From: JBKEDF01 sp047975325
GTDB lineage: Bacteria > Pseudomonadota > Alphaproteobacteria > Rhodobacterales > Rhodobacteraceae
Assembly: GCA_047975325.1 (NCBI GenBank)
Contig: JBKEDF010000056.1
Span: 6,122-70,121, forward strand
Direction of reading: 5' to 3'
Length of the DNA stretch: 64,000 nucleotides
Shown: positions 25,621 to 34,858 of the stretch, piece after piece
How positions within the stretch are numbered: the stretch's first letter is position 1
Layout: every line of letters begins with the position of its first letter
Position numbers and translations under genes: made by a program
Notes under the pieces: model-generated
Told to the model about the DNA's origin: nothing
What the model saw: the letters and a program-made list of their open reading frames with translations, nothing else
The model's database searches: none

Positions 25621-26910
25621 ATGCGCATATCGGGCGAAAACCGGCGATTTCTGTTGCTGCAGGGGCCGCATGGCCCCTTCTTCAAGCACCTCGGGCGCAT
25701 GCTGCAGCGGGCCGGGGCGGATGTCTGGCGCGTTGGGTTCAATCGGGGGGATCGTGTTTTCTGGCCGGATCGGGACAGTTTCATTCCCTATCACGGCACG
25801 CCGGGGGCCTGGCCCGACACCTTCACCTCCCTCATCCGGCATCATGGCATCACCGATATCGTCCTTTATGGCGATACCCGTCCGATCCATGCCGAAGCGG
25901 TACGGTGCGCGAAATCCGCAGGGCTGTGCACCCATGTGTTCGAGGAAGGCTATCTGCGACCGCATTGGGTTACCTATGAACGGGGTGGGTCAAACGGGAA
26001 TTCCCGCCTCATGCAGCTTGGACTTTCGCAGATGCAGGCAGACCTGGCACAATCGGATGTTGACCTGCCGGAGGCTCCGGCCCGCTGGGGGGATATGCGC
26101 CAACACATATTCTGGGGCGCGCTTTACCATTGGTTTGTGATGACGGGCGCGCATGAATTCCGGAATTTTTCTCCTCATCGCGCATTGACCGTTCGGCAGG
26201 AATTCCGACTCTATTGTCGACGGCTACTGCTTTTGCCCTTCCATCGATGGGAACGGATGCTGGCCTCATTCCGGATCCGTCATGGCGGTTTTCCCTATCA
26301 TCTGGTGCTGTTGCAGCTTGAACATGATGCGAGCTTCCAGATGCATTCGCCCTTTTCCACCATGGCAGATTTCCTCGCCATTGTGATGGAAGGGTTTGCT
26401 CGGGGCGCGCCTCCGCATCACCATCTTGTCTTCAAGGCGCATCCGCTGGAGGACGGTCGCACCCCCGTCGCGCGGGATATCCGGCGCCTTGCACGCGCCC
26501 ATGGGGTAACCGGTCGGGTCCATTTTGTTCGTGGAGGCAAGCTTGCGGGGCTTTTGAATCATGCCCGCACCGCCGTTACCGTCAATTCCACCGCCGCACA
26601 GCAGGTCCTGTGGCGTGGATTGCCGCTGAAAGTGTTCGGAGAGGCAATCTATGCCAAGCCCGAATTCGTCAGCACCCAACCGATTGCGGATTTTTTTGCC
26701 AATCCAACCCGTCCGGACAGTCGCGCCTATCGTGATTTTCGGCATTACCTTCTTGAAACCAGCCAGGTTCCGGGCGGTTTCTATTCCTCGCGCGGTCGCC
26801 GGGAATTGCTGCGGCAAGTCGTGGACATGATGCTTTTGCCCGAAGATCCCTATGATGCGCTCCGATCCGGAAGCGCGGCACCTCGGCAACAGTTACACAT
26901 CGTGCGCTGA
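25621..26910 (+). CDS. kpsS: Capsule polysaccharide biosynthesis protein KpsS-like (Kdo transferase)
   Basis: About 429 residues with the KpsS opening RRFLLLQGPHGPFFKHLGRML and FNRGDRVFWPD, then FEEGYLRPHWVTYE and a later FKAHPLEDGR (about residue 275) and VTVNSTAAQQVLWRGLPLKVFGEAIY. KpsS adds the first beta-Kdo to the lipid anchor of group 2 capsules. The frame is open from 25477, but homology starts near ATG 25621. It is divergent from ribE and is followed by kpsD-like and kpsC genes on the same strand. Confidence 0.85.
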   Translation: MRISGENRRFLLLQGPHGPFFKHLGRMLQRAGADVWRVGFNRGDRVFWPDRDSFIPYHGTPGAWPDTFTSLIRHHGITDIVLYGDTRPIHAEAVRCAKSAGLCTHVFEEGYLRPHWVTYERGGSNGNSRLMQLGLSQMQADLAQSDVDLPEAPARWGDMRQHIFWGALYHWFVMTGAHEFRNFSPHRALTVRQEFRLYCRRLLLLPFHRWERMLASFRIRHGGFPYHLVLLQLEHDASFQMHSPFSTMADFLAIVMEGFARGAPPHHHLVFKAHPLEDGRTPVARDIRRLARAHGVTGRVHFVRGGKLAGLLNHARTAVTVNSTAAQQVLWRGLPLKVFGEAIYAKPEFVSTQPIADFFANPTRPDSRAYRDFRHYLLETSQVPGGFYSSRGRRELLRQVVDMMLLPEDPYDALRSGSAAPRQQLHIVR

Positions 26911-27003
26911 TTTTATCCGCTTGCACTGGCCTTTTCCTTCGCCCCTCGCTAGGGTCGCGCAAAAGCGAAGACTGAGCTATGTCCAGAAAAAGGAGCCCGG
27001 GCA

Positions 27004-28146
27004 TTGAAACTTCCCGGAAGAAAAACGGCAGCCAGAAACTTGGCTCTTTCAATGGTGGTGATGGCGCTGGCCTCCTGCGGCTTGCCCCGTTCCGGGCCAA
27101 GCAAGAGCGATATCTTTGCCGGATCGGTTCTTGAAGAAGGCGATGCTTTCATCGTTACCGTCAACAGCCGTGTAACGCGGGCAACATCGGTCACACCCGA
27201 ACTTGGCTTCGGGTCGAAATTCCGCAATGCGGGTGTTCTGCCTTCCGATTTGATATCCCCCGGTGACATGTTGGTGCTGACGGTCTTTGAAAACGTCAAG
27301 GATGACCCCCTGCTCGGCAATACCGGGCAGCGTGTTTCGGTTCTGGATCAGGTTCAGGTCGATGGTTCGGGCTTTATCTTTGTGCCCTATGCCGGTCGGG
27401 TCAAGGCGGCAGGACAGACCCCGGAAGGCGTGCGCCAGGCGATTTCCCGCAAGCTTGATACCCAGACGCCGGATCCTCAGGTTACGGTTCAACGTGCGGC
27501 TGGCGATGGGGCGACGGTTTCCGTCTCCGGTGCGGTCGGGGCACAGGGTGTCTATCCCATCGAACGGCCAACCCGGATGCTTTCGCATATGATTGCCCAG
27601 GCAGGGGGGGTCGCCATCGACCCTTCTATCGCCAAGGTTCGGGTGACACGTGGCCCGCATACCGGCCAGATTTGGTTGCAGGATCTTTTCGATCAGCCGG
27701 ATCTTGATATTCCCTTGCGTTCGGGGGATCGGATCGTGGTTGAACGCGATACACGTGCTTATGTGGCAATGGGCGCAACAGGCTCGCAAAACCGTGTACA
27801 ATTCGAAACACATGCGCTTTCGGCAATTGAAGCCCTGGCCCAGGTCGGGGGACTTTCCACCATGGAGGCCGACCCCACGGGTATCTTCATCTTCCGCAAC
27901 GAATCGGCAGATATCGCCAATACTGTCTTGGGGCGCAGCGACCTTCAGGGCGATCAGCGCATGGTCTATGTCCTGGATCTGACCCACCCCACCGGGGTGT
28001 TCGAGGCGCGTGACTTCCTGATCCGCGATGGTGATACCGTCTATGTCACCGAGGCACCTTTCGTACAGTGGCAGAAAGTGCTTACGACCCTGACAGGCAC
28101 TGCGACGGCTGCGGATTCCGTTTCGTCCGTCGGATCATCCAGTTAA
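27004..28146 (+). CDS. Polysaccharide export lipoprotein, Wza/KpsD family
   Basis: A 380-residue outer-membrane export protein. A signal peptide with lipobox LASC (about residue 22-25) is followed by the polysaccharide-export domain (SPGDMLVLTVFENV, VDGSGFIFVPYAGRVKAAGQTPEGVRQAI) and two SLBB-type repeats (VSVSGAVGAQGVYPI, AYVAMGATGSQNRVQF). The start is TTG 27004, 8 bases after AGGAG; no ATG or GTG in frame is available upstream. It should form the translocation pore for the polymer handled by KpsS and KpsC. Confidence 0.85.
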   Translation: MKLPGRKTAARNLALSMVVMALASCGLPRSGPSKSDIFAGSVLEEGDAFIVTVNSRVTRATSVTPELGFGSKFRNAGVLPSDLISPGDMLVLTVFENVKDDPLLGNTGQRVSVLDQVQVDGSGFIFVPYAGRVKAAGQTPEGVRQAISRKLDTQTPDPQVTVQRAAGDGATVSVSGAVGAQGVYPIERPTRMLSHMIAQAGGVAIDPSIAKVRVTRGPHTGQIWLQDLFDQPDLDIPLRSGDRIVVERDTRAYVAMGATGSQNRVQFETHALSAIEALAQVGGLSTMEADPTGIFIFRNESADIANTVLGRSDLQGDQRMVYVLDLTHPTGVFEARDFLIRDGDTVYVTEAPFVQWQKVLTTLTGTATAADSVSSVGSSS

Positions 28147-28152
28147 ACCGTA

Positions 28153-30219
28153 ATGGCGGGGCAGGCCGCCAGAAACAATACGGCCGCCGGGGCAATTCCC
28201 CGGCGGCTTTTTTATTATAATGGTGGTTTTCTGAGAAACCGGCGGCTGCACCGGATCCTTGCCTTGGCTGGCCATGAGTTACGGCTTGGCTGGCCCGGAA
28301 GTGACGATGGGATAATCGTCTGGGGAAAAAGCACATATGCAGCACGCGGTACCATGGTCGCGCATAAAGCCCATGTACCGTTGATCCGCGCCGAAGATGC
28401 AATGTTGCGTTCAATCCGCCCGGGGCGAATGGGTGATCCGCCACTGGGAATCATGCTCGATGACCAGGGGATTCATTTTGATGGGAGCGTACCGTCACGA
28501 CTGGAAACCTTGCTCAAATCAACCGCCATAGAGGATTCTGAGCTGCTGGAGCGTGCCCGGTTGGGCATTGCCCGGATGCGCCATCTCGACCTGTCGAAAT
28601 ACAATATGCATCAAACGGATGCCGCCCTGCCGGAGCCGGGATTCGTGCTATTGATCGATCAACTGCGCGGGGATGCTTCGCTTTGCGGTGCAGGACAGGC
28701 AGCATTTCAGGCACTCATGACCCGTGCCCGGCAGGATCACCCCGGCAAGACCATCTTGCTGAAACTCCATCCTGAAACGCTGGCGGGGTTGCGACCGGGT
28801 CATTTCAATTTGGCAGAAACCGTTCCGGAGATGAAGATCCTGGAAAGAGCTGTTTCCCCCTGGCAGCTTCTTGAAAGGGCGGAAGCCGTCTATACGCATT
28901 CATCGCAAATGGGGTTCGAGGCGATCCTTGCCGGGCACCGCCCCGTTGTTGGCGGTATGCCTTTCTATGCGGGTTGGGGATTGACGGAGGATCTTTCCAC
29001 CCTGCCCCGCCGAACTGTAACCCGCAGCCCGGAGCAGCTTTTTGCTGCTGCGATGATTCTTGCGCCGCTCTGGTATGATCCTTGCCGGGATCGGCTCTGC
29101 CGCTTTGAGGAGGCGCTGGATCAGATGGAGGCCGAAATCCGCGCTTTTCGCGAGGATCGGCGTGGTCATGTCGCGCTTGGGATGCGCATATGGAAGCGTC
29201 GTCGCCTGCAGGATTTCTTTGGCCGGGAGAAGCCGCTCCGTTTTCATGAGGATCCGGCCCGGGCCATTGTCGAGGCAACGGCCCGCAAGGCCGATCTCCT
29301 GATCTGGGCAGGACGGGAGGCGCCACAAGATATTCATGACAAGGCCGCAGACGCACCGCTGTTGCGCCGCGTGGAGGATGGCTTCCTGCGGTCACGCGGC
29401 CTTGGGGCTGATCTCATTGCGCCGCTCAGTCTGGTGGCGGATGATCTTGGTATCTACTATGATCCGACGCAGCCCAGTCGGCTTGAATCCCTGGTCCATG
29501 CACCACTACCCCCGGGTGGGGCCGAAAGGGTCAAGGCCCTTGTCACCCGGGTGGTCGCGGCGCGCCTGAGCAAATATAATCCCGACAGCAGTGAGCTTCC
29601 GATCTTTCCCGAAGGCAATCGGATCCTGATACCGGGTCAGGTGGAGGATGATGCATCCATCCGCTTCGGCGCCGATACGGTCAGGACGAATCTTGACCTG
29701 CTGCACGCCACTCGGGCCGCCAATCCAGATGCGATCCTGATTTACAAGCCACATCCGGATGTGGAAGCCGGGCTTCGCCCCGGATATATCCCACGCCCGG
29801 AACTTGAAACCCTCACGGATGTCGTCGTTGAACAGGCCGATCCTGCCATGTTGATCGATAATGTGGACGAGATCTGGACCATAACCTCCCTGCTTGGCTT
29901 CGAGGCGCTCTTGCGAGGTAAGAAGGTAACCTGCCTTGGCACCCCTTTCTATGCCGGATGGGGCCTAACCCGGGATCTGGCTCCAATTCCCGAAAGGCGG
30001 GCAGGACCACCCGTGGCCCTGATGCATCTGGCCCATGCCGCGTTGATCGCCTATCCACGTTACTACGATCCTCTTGCCCGTCGTCCCTGCCCACCCGAGG
30101 TGGCAGTTGAACGGCTCGCCAGTGGCAATATTCCCCGCCCGTCACGCGCCAACAGATTGCTGGCCAAATTGCAGGGCCGCCTTGCCAGTCACGCGGCACT
30201 TTGGCGGCGTGGGCAATGA
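28153..30219 (+). CDS. kpsC: Capsule polysaccharide biosynthesis protein KpsC-like, tandem Kdo transferase domains
   Basis: A 688-residue protein with two homologous halves. The first has RRLFYYNGGFL, ILLKLHPETLAGLRPGHF and PFYAGWGLTEDL. The second has VEDGFLRSRGLGADLIAPLSLV, ILIYKPHPDVEAGLRPGYI and PFYAGWGLTRDL. KpsC alternates Kdo linkages on the capsule's lipid anchor using the two sites. It starts 7 bases after the kpsD-like stop with no clear ribosome site, so coupling is likely. A perfect terminator-type hairpin lies inside codons 11-21. Confidence 0.88.
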   Translation: MAGQAARNNTAAGAIPRRLFYYNGGFLRNRRLHRILALAGHELRLGWPGSDDGIIVWGKSTYAARGTMVAHKAHVPLIRAEDAMLRSIRPGRMGDPPLGIMLDDQGIHFDGSVPSRLETLLKSTAIEDSELLERARLGIARMRHLDLSKYNMHQTDAALPEPGFVLLIDQLRGDASLCGAGQAAFQALMTRARQDHPGKTILLKLHPETLAGLRPGHFNLAETVPEMKILERAVSPWQLLERAEAVYTHSSQMGFEAILAGHRPVVGGMPFYAGWGLTEDLSTLPRRTVTRSPEQLFAAAMILAPLWYDPCRDRLCRFEEALDQMEAEIRAFREDRRGHVALGMRIWKRRRLQDFFGREKPLRFHEDPARAIVEATARKADLLIWAGREAPQDIHDKAADAPLLRRVEDGFLRSRGLGADLIAPLSLVADDLGIYYDPTQPSRLESLVHAPLPPGGAERVKALVTRVVAARLSKYNPDSSELPIFPEGNRILIPGQVEDDASIRFGADTVRTNLDLLHATRAANPDAILIYKPHPDVEAGLRPGYIPRPELETLTDVVVEQADPAMLIDNVDEIWTITSLLGFEALLRGKKVTCLGTPFYAGWGLTRDLAPIPERRAGPPVALMHLAHAALIAYPRYYDPLARRPCPPEVAVERLASGNIPRPSRANRLLAKLQGRLASHAALWRRGQ
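28183..28213 (+). terminator. Intrinsic terminator hairpin inside the 5' end of kpsC
   Basis: A perfect 10-bp stem, GCCGCCGGGG (28183-28192) with CCCCGGCGGC (28198-28207), has a 5-base loop and is followed by six T (28208-28213). This is textbook rho-independent architecture, 37 bases after the kpsD-like stop. It lies within kpsC codons, its T tract encoding part of the conserved LFYYN. It may limit kpsC transcription unless translation prevents the fold. Confidence 0.75.
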
Positions 30220-30306
30220 CCCCGATCAAAGCTTATGCCAAATCTAAATTCATCATATGTGATCTTTATATTTCAGATTAATTAAAGAAACTATCATACT
30301 GATATT

Positions 30307-30804
30307 TCAATAAATATATCTTATTTGATCTGTCCAGTAGCGCTCCATGCGCTTCAGGGAATGGTTGATGTCTTCCATTCCCTCTGCGTTGACAATGCCA
30401 CGCTTCTCGAACCCTTCGGCATGACGGGCAAAGAGATCGGAAAGCAGTGCCTGTACTTCACGCCCCCTATCCGTCAACCGGACACGGACGGAACGACGAT
30501 CAATTTCCGATCTCTGGTGGTGCATGTAGCCAAGATCAACCAGCTTCTTCAGATTATAGCTGACATTGCTACCCTGATAATAACCGCGGGATTTCAATTC
30601 CCCTGCCGTAACCTCGTTATCGCCGACATTGAAAAGCAATAGCCCCTGCACCGGGTTGATTTCCAACAGGGAAATCCTTTCAAACTCATCCTTGATAACA
30701 TCCAGCAAAAGCCGGTGCAGCCGTTCCAGCAGTGACAGGCTTTCCAGATATCCCGCCATCAGTACCTTATGCGAACCGTCGAGTAGTTTCGGGTGAACTG
30801 TCAT
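30307..30804 (-). CDS. ldtR: MarR-family winged-helix regulator, LdtR type
   Basis: A 165-residue DNA-binding protein. The sequence YLESLSLLERLHRLLLDVIKDEF, INPVQGLLLFNVGDNEVTAGEL, RGYYQGSNVSYNLKKLVDLGY (recognition helix) and HHQRSEIDRRSVRVRLT matches the alphaproteobacterial LdtR group. These are reported to control an L,D-transpeptidase and cell-wall or stress functions. ATG 30804 follows GGAG by 6 bases; the longer frame to 30876 is not supported. No L,D-transpeptidase gene is in the window. An AT-rich island lies past its 3' end. Confidence 0.75.
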   Translation of the reverse strand: MTVHPKLLDGSHKVLMAGYLESLSLLERLHRLLLDVIKDEFERISLLEINPVQGLLLFNVGDNEVTAGELKSRGYYQGSNVSYNLKKLVDLGYMHHQRSEIDRRSVRVRLTDRGREVQALLSDLFARHAEGFEKRGIVNAEGMEDINHSLKRMERYWTDQIRYIY

Positions 30805-30900
30805 TTCCTTCTCCGCCCAGATTGCGTTGAGGGCAGAATCGGTACAAAGCACAAACAAAAGGTAAACTCGTACCAATTTTATTGCAAATTGCCCGTGGCT

Positions 30901-31182
30901 TCAGGGGTTGGACAGGCTTTCCTGTGCAAAGACCGCAATTTCTGCAATCAGGGCGGCATAGTCCTGCGGTGGCGTTTTCTGACCCAGAATCCAGGGCAGG
31001 ATATCCTGATCATTTTCCCAAAGCAGCCGGTCAAAAATATCAATTTCCGTGGTTGTCATGGCCGCCAGCCGGGTTGCTGCAAAGGGGCCGAGGACGATAT
31101 CCATTTCCTTCATTCCGCGCCGGGCCGCGCGCATGGCCAGTTTCTTTTTCCGCGCCTCGGGCGTTTCCGTTGTGATCGTCAT
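30901..31182 (-). CDS. sdhE: Succinate dehydrogenase assembly factor SdhE (SdhAF2/DUF339)
   Basis: A 93-residue helical protein with the signature RAARRGMKEMDIVLGPF (the RGxxE motif at about residue 21) and FDRLLWENDQDILPWILG. It promotes covalent FAD attachment to SdhA. Here it is a single gene away from the sdh operon, upstream of ldtR and divergent from the aspartate aminotransferase gene. Confidence 0.9.
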   Translation of the reverse strand: MTITTETPEARKKKLAMRAARRGMKEMDIVLGPFAATRLAAMTTTEIDIFDRLLWENDQDILPWILGQKTPPQDYAALIAEIAVFAQESLSNP

Positions 31183-31322
31183 CGGGCGAATCCCCTTTCA
31201 TGGGCGCATAGTCGCTGATTTTGCAGGGGATCGCGCTTGATCCCCCCTTCGGCGCAACCTAAGAGGAATCCGCGCATCGTTCAATTCAGGGGCACAGGCC
31301 CCATCCCAGACGGAACCCTGAC

Positions 31323-32525
31323 ATGGCCTTTCTTTCCGATACACTCGCCCGGGTGAAACCTTCCCCGACCATTGCCGTGACAACCAAGGCGGGGGAGTTG
31401 AAGGCCGCAGGCAAGGATGTCATCGGCCTCGGGGCCGGGGAGCCCGATTTCGATACGCCTGACCATATCAAGGCCGCCGCCAAACGTGCCATCGATTCGG
31501 GCAAGACGAAATACACTGCCGTCGACGGGATCCCGGAATTGAAAACGGCAATCTGCGCCAAGTTCGAACGCGAAAACGGGCTGAAATACGAACCCGCCCA
31601 GATAACCGTCGGTACGGGGGGCAAGCAGATCCTGTATAACGCGTTGATGGCAACGCTGAACCCCGGTGATGAGGTGATCATCCCGGCACCCTATTGGGTC
31701 AGCTATCCCGATATGGTGCTGCTGGCCGGCGGCGAACCCGTGGTGGTCGAAGCCGGGATCGAGACAAGTTTCAAACTGTCGCCCGAAAAGCTGGAGGCGG
31801 CGATCACACCAAGAACCAAATGGCTGATTTTCAATTCCCCCTCAAACCCCACCGGGGCGGGCTATACCCGCGCCGAACTCAAGGCATTGACGGATGTGTT
31901 GATGCGACACCCCCATGTCTGGGTAATGTCCGATGACATGTACGAACATCTGGTCTTCGACGATTTCAAATTTTGCACCCCGGCAGAAGTTGAACCTGCG
32001 CTTTACGATCGCACACTGACCTGCAACGGGGTGTCCAAGGCCTATGCGATGACCGGCTGGCGGATCGGCTATGCGGCGGGGCCAATACCCTTGATCAAGG
32101 CAATGGCCAAGATCCAGTCGCAATCAACATCCAACCCATGTTCCGTCAGCCAGCATGCCGCGCTGGAGGCGCTTAATGGGCCGCAGGATTTTCTCATCCC
32201 GTTCCGGGAAGCGTTTCAACGCCGCCGCAATCTGGTGGTCAGGATGCTGAATGACTGCGAAGGCGTAACATGCCCGAAACCCGAAGGCGCCTTCTATGTC
32301 TATCCAGATATCGCCGGTTGTATCGGAAAGACCTCTGCGGGCGGGGCAAAAATTTCCGCTGATGAGGCCTTCGCTACGGCCTTGCTGGAGGAAACCGGGG
32401 TGGCTGTCGTCTTTGGCGCAGCCTTCGGTCTTTCCCCAAATTTCCGCGTCAGCTACGCCACCTCCGATGAGGTCCTGACGGAAGCCTGCACACGTATCCA
32501 GAAATTCTGCGCCACGCTGAGGTAG
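31323..32525 (+). CDS. Pyridoxal-phosphate aspartate aminotransferase (class I)
   Basis: A 400-residue aminotransferase. GAGEPDFDTPDHI, IIPAPYWVSYPDM, NSPSNPTGAGYT, SDDMYEHLVFD and the Schiff-base lysine in NGVSKAYAMTGWRIGYAAGP (about residue 240) match the alphaproteobacterial AatA/AspC (Ib) type, which converts aspartate and 2-oxoglutarate and may also accept prephenate. The VOC gene follows at 6 bases. Confidence 0.9.
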   Translation: MAFLSDTLARVKPSPTIAVTTKAGELKAAGKDVIGLGAGEPDFDTPDHIKAAAKRAIDSGKTKYTAVDGIPELKTAICAKFERENGLKYEPAQITVGTGGKQILYNALMATLNPGDEVIIPAPYWVSYPDMVLLAGGEPVVVEAGIETSFKLSPEKLEAAITPRTKWLIFNSPSNPTGAGYTRAELKALTDVLMRHPHVWVMSDDMYEHLVFDDFKFCTPAEVEPALYDRTLTCNGVSKAYAMTGWRIGYAAGPIPLIKAMAKIQSQSTSNPCSVSQHAALEALNGPQDFLIPFREAFQRRRNLVVRMLNDCEGVTCPKPEGAFYVYPDIAGCIGKTSAGGAKISADEAFATALLEETGVAVVFGAAFGLSPNFRVSYATSDEVLTEACTRIQKFCATLR

Positions 32526-32531
32526 AACACC

Positions 32532-32900
32532 ATGCCTGCTGACCGGATCACGGCCAATCTTCCCGCAAGAGATTTCGACGCGACCGAGGCTTTTTACGCG
32601 CGTATGGGGTTTAGTCGCGACTTTCGCGATGACGGCTGGATGATCCTGAAGCGGGGCGACCTGGAACTGGAATTCTTTCCTCATCCCGAGGTCGATTCGC
32701 GTTCAAGCTGGTTCTCAGCCTGCATCCGTGTTGATGATCTGGATGGTTTCCATGCCGAATGGCAAAAACTTGGCCTGCCCGCCGACCGGACCTCCATTCC
32801 CCGGATTACCAGCATCATGAAACATCCGAACGTCCCGCGCATGTTTGCCATTATCGATGAGGACGGGTCCCTGTTGCGGATTCTGGAAAACGAGGATTGA
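32532..32900 (+). CDS. VOC superfamily / bleomycin-resistance-like protein
   Basis: A 122-residue glyoxalase-fold protein with paired beta-alpha-beta-beta-beta modules: ITANLPARDFDATEAFYARMGF at the start, WFSACIRVDDLDGFHAEWQKLGL in the middle and MFAIIDEDGSLLRI at the end. Resemblance to bleomycin-binding proteins gives no safe function. It lies between the aminotransferase and a small unknown gene, each within 7 bases, so the three are probably co-transcribed. Confidence 0.8.
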   Translation: MPADRITANLPARDFDATEAFYARMGFSRDFRDDGWMILKRGDLELEFFPHPEVDSRSSWFSACIRVDDLDGFHAEWQKLGLPADRTSIPRITSIMKHPNVPRMFAIIDEDGSLLRILENED

Positions 32901-32906
32901 CGCACC

Positions 32907-33311
32907 ATGTCGGAAGCCTTGCCGGATTATTACTTTCGCATTCGGGAAAATGGCGCTTTTGCCTTCCGAATCGAAGTTGAAAACCGGCGACGGCGGTTCA
33001 GCCTGACCCAGATTGCGGCAATCAATATCCGCAATGGTGAGGTAAAGCCGCATGGCGACACCCTTTTGACCGAAAGGGACATTGCCGAAATCGACCGCTG
33101 GATCGCGATGCGCCGCGATCAGCTTGCCCAACGTGAGCTCGATGACATCCTGCGTGCGATCGACCATCTGAACCTGACAACGCAATGGGCGCAATCGCGC
33201 GCAACACCAGAGCAGCTTTCGACCGTCACGGACAAGCTGCTGCTGGCCATGCATGATCTGCGGCAGGTTCTGATCCGCAAACGGGCCGAGAGCCTGACAG
33301 GACCTCCCTGA
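32907..33311 (+). CDS. Conserved small protein of unknown function
   Basis: A 134-residue soluble protein. The first half looks like a short beta-rich module (YYFRIRENGAFAFRIEVENRRRR, INIRNGEVKPHG); the second half is helical (EIDRWIAMRRDQLAQRELDDILRAIDHL). I recognise no family. It is 6 bases downstream of the VOC gene and probably in the same transcript. Confidence 0.65.
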   Translation: MSEALPDYYFRIRENGAFAFRIEVENRRRRFSLTQIAAINIRNGEVKPHGDTLLTERDIAEIDRWIAMRRDQLAQRELDDILRAIDHLNLTTQWAQSRATPEQLSTVTDKLLLAMHDLRQVLIRKRAESLTGPP

Positions 33312-33409
33312 CATCCATGCCCGGATCTTTCCCACCCGCCGACGTTACCAGAACTTGAAGATGCACGGTGAAACGGGTCATATGCGCCATGCAGAAACGA
33401 GGTCAGACC

Positions 33410-34687
33410 ATGCAAAACGCAGATGTAGCCCGCCGCCGCGATGAGGCGATTTCCCGTGGAGTTGGGATGCAGACCCAGATCTATGCCGATCGCGCGCTCA
33501 ATTCCGAGGTCTGGGATATCGAAGGCAACCGCTATATTGATTTCGCCGCCGGTATTGCGGTGGTCAATACCGGCCATTGCCACCCCCGGGTAATGGCCGC
33601 CGTCAATGAACAAATGGGCCGGTTCACCCATACCTGCCATCAGGTCATGCCCTATGAAAACTATATCCGTCTGGCCGAAAGGCTGAATGACAAGACCCCG
33701 GGCGATTTCGCCAAGAAGACAATTTTCGTTACCACCGGTGCTGAAGCCTGCGAAAACGCAATCAAGATCGCCCGGATCGCCACCGGTCGCGATGCCGTCA
33801 TCGCCTTTGGCGGCGGCTTCCACGGCCGAACTTTCATGGGCATGGCCCTGACCGGCAAGGTCGAACCATACAAGAAGGGCTTTGGCGCAATGATGCCGGG
33901 GATCTTCCATGTTCCCTATCCGATGGATGTACACGGGATTTCTACCAGGGATGCCATCGCGGGGATCGAAAAGCTGTTCAAGGCCGATCTTGACCCCGCC
34001 CGCGTTGCTGCGATCATCTTTGAACCGGTCCAGGGCGAAGGCGGCTTCTACCCTGCCCCGACCGATCTGGTGAAGGCGATCCGTGCGCTTTGCGATGAAC
34101 ATGGCATCGTGATGATCGCCGATGAGGTGCAGACGGGCTTTGCCCGGACCGGCCATCTTTTCGCAATGGAAGCCCATGGCGTCGCCGCTGATCTGACAAC
34201 CATGGCCAAGGGGCTTGCCGGCGGGCTGCCATTGGCAGCCGTGACCGGCAAGGCGGAATTGATGGATGCGGCATCACCCGGCGGACTTGGCGGTACCTAT
34301 GCGGGTAACCCCTTGGGGGTGGCGGCAGCCAATGCGGTTCTGGACGTCATCGAAGAAGAAGATCTTTGTGCCCGCGCCAATGAACTTGGTTCCCGGCTGA
34401 AACAGAAGCTCGAATCGATTCGCGCCACAACGCCCGAGATTTGCGATATTCGCGGCCCCGGATTCATGATCGCCGCGGAATTTGCCGATCCCGGCAGCAA
34501 GGCACCCGATGCCGGTTTCGCGGGCCGCGTGCGTGCCGAGGCCCAGAAGCGCGGGCTGATTCTGCTGACCTGCGGGATCTATGGCAATGTGATCCGCTTT
34601 CTGGCCCCGATTACCATCCCCGACGAACATTTCGCCGAGGCAATGGATATTCTGGAAGCCTCCATCGCTGCCGCTCGTCAGGGTTGA
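33410..34687 (+). CDS. gabT: 4-aminobutyrate--2-oxoglutarate transaminase
   Basis: A 425-residue class III PLP aminotransferase producing succinate semialdehyde from GABA. Diagnostic are AAGIAVVNTGHCHPRV, FVTTGAEACENAIKIAR, GGFHGRTFMGMALTG, EPVQGEGGFYPAP, the cofactor aspartate in MIADEVQTGFARTG and the lysine in TTMAKGLAGGLPLAAVTG. ATG 33410 follows GAGG by 7 bases, preferred to 33368. No succinate-semialdehyde dehydrogenase gene is adjacent. Confidence 0.92.
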   Translation: MQNADVARRRDEAISRGVGMQTQIYADRALNSEVWDIEGNRYIDFAAGIAVVNTGHCHPRVMAAVNEQMGRFTHTCHQVMPYENYIRLAERLNDKTPGDFAKKTIFVTTGAEACENAIKIARIATGRDAVIAFGGGFHGRTFMGMALTGKVEPYKKGFGAMMPGIFHVPYPMDVHGISTRDAIAGIEKLFKADLDPARVAAIIFEPVQGEGGFYPAPTDLVKAIRALCDEHGIVMIADEVQTGFARTGHLFAMEAHGVAADLTTMAKGLAGGLPLAAVTGKAELMDAASPGGLGGTYAGNPLGVAAANAVLDVIEEEDLCARANELGSRLKQKLESIRATTPEICDIRGPGFMIAAEFADPGSKAPDAGFAGRVRAEAQKRGLILLTCGIYGNVIRFLAPITIPDEHFAEAMDILEASIAAARQG

Positions 34688-34858
34688 AACGGGTTGCCTC
34701 AGGCAAGGGTCGTCCGATAGGCTGGGCCAATCCAAGCGAGAAAAAGCCGATTATTGGGCGATATATCGGCAGAAACGCGCCGCGCGGATATTTGTCCCGA
34801 AACCTTGGGCCGCTGCTGCGTTATCAAGAAAGAGATGCAACTAGATCGAGGCTAGACC

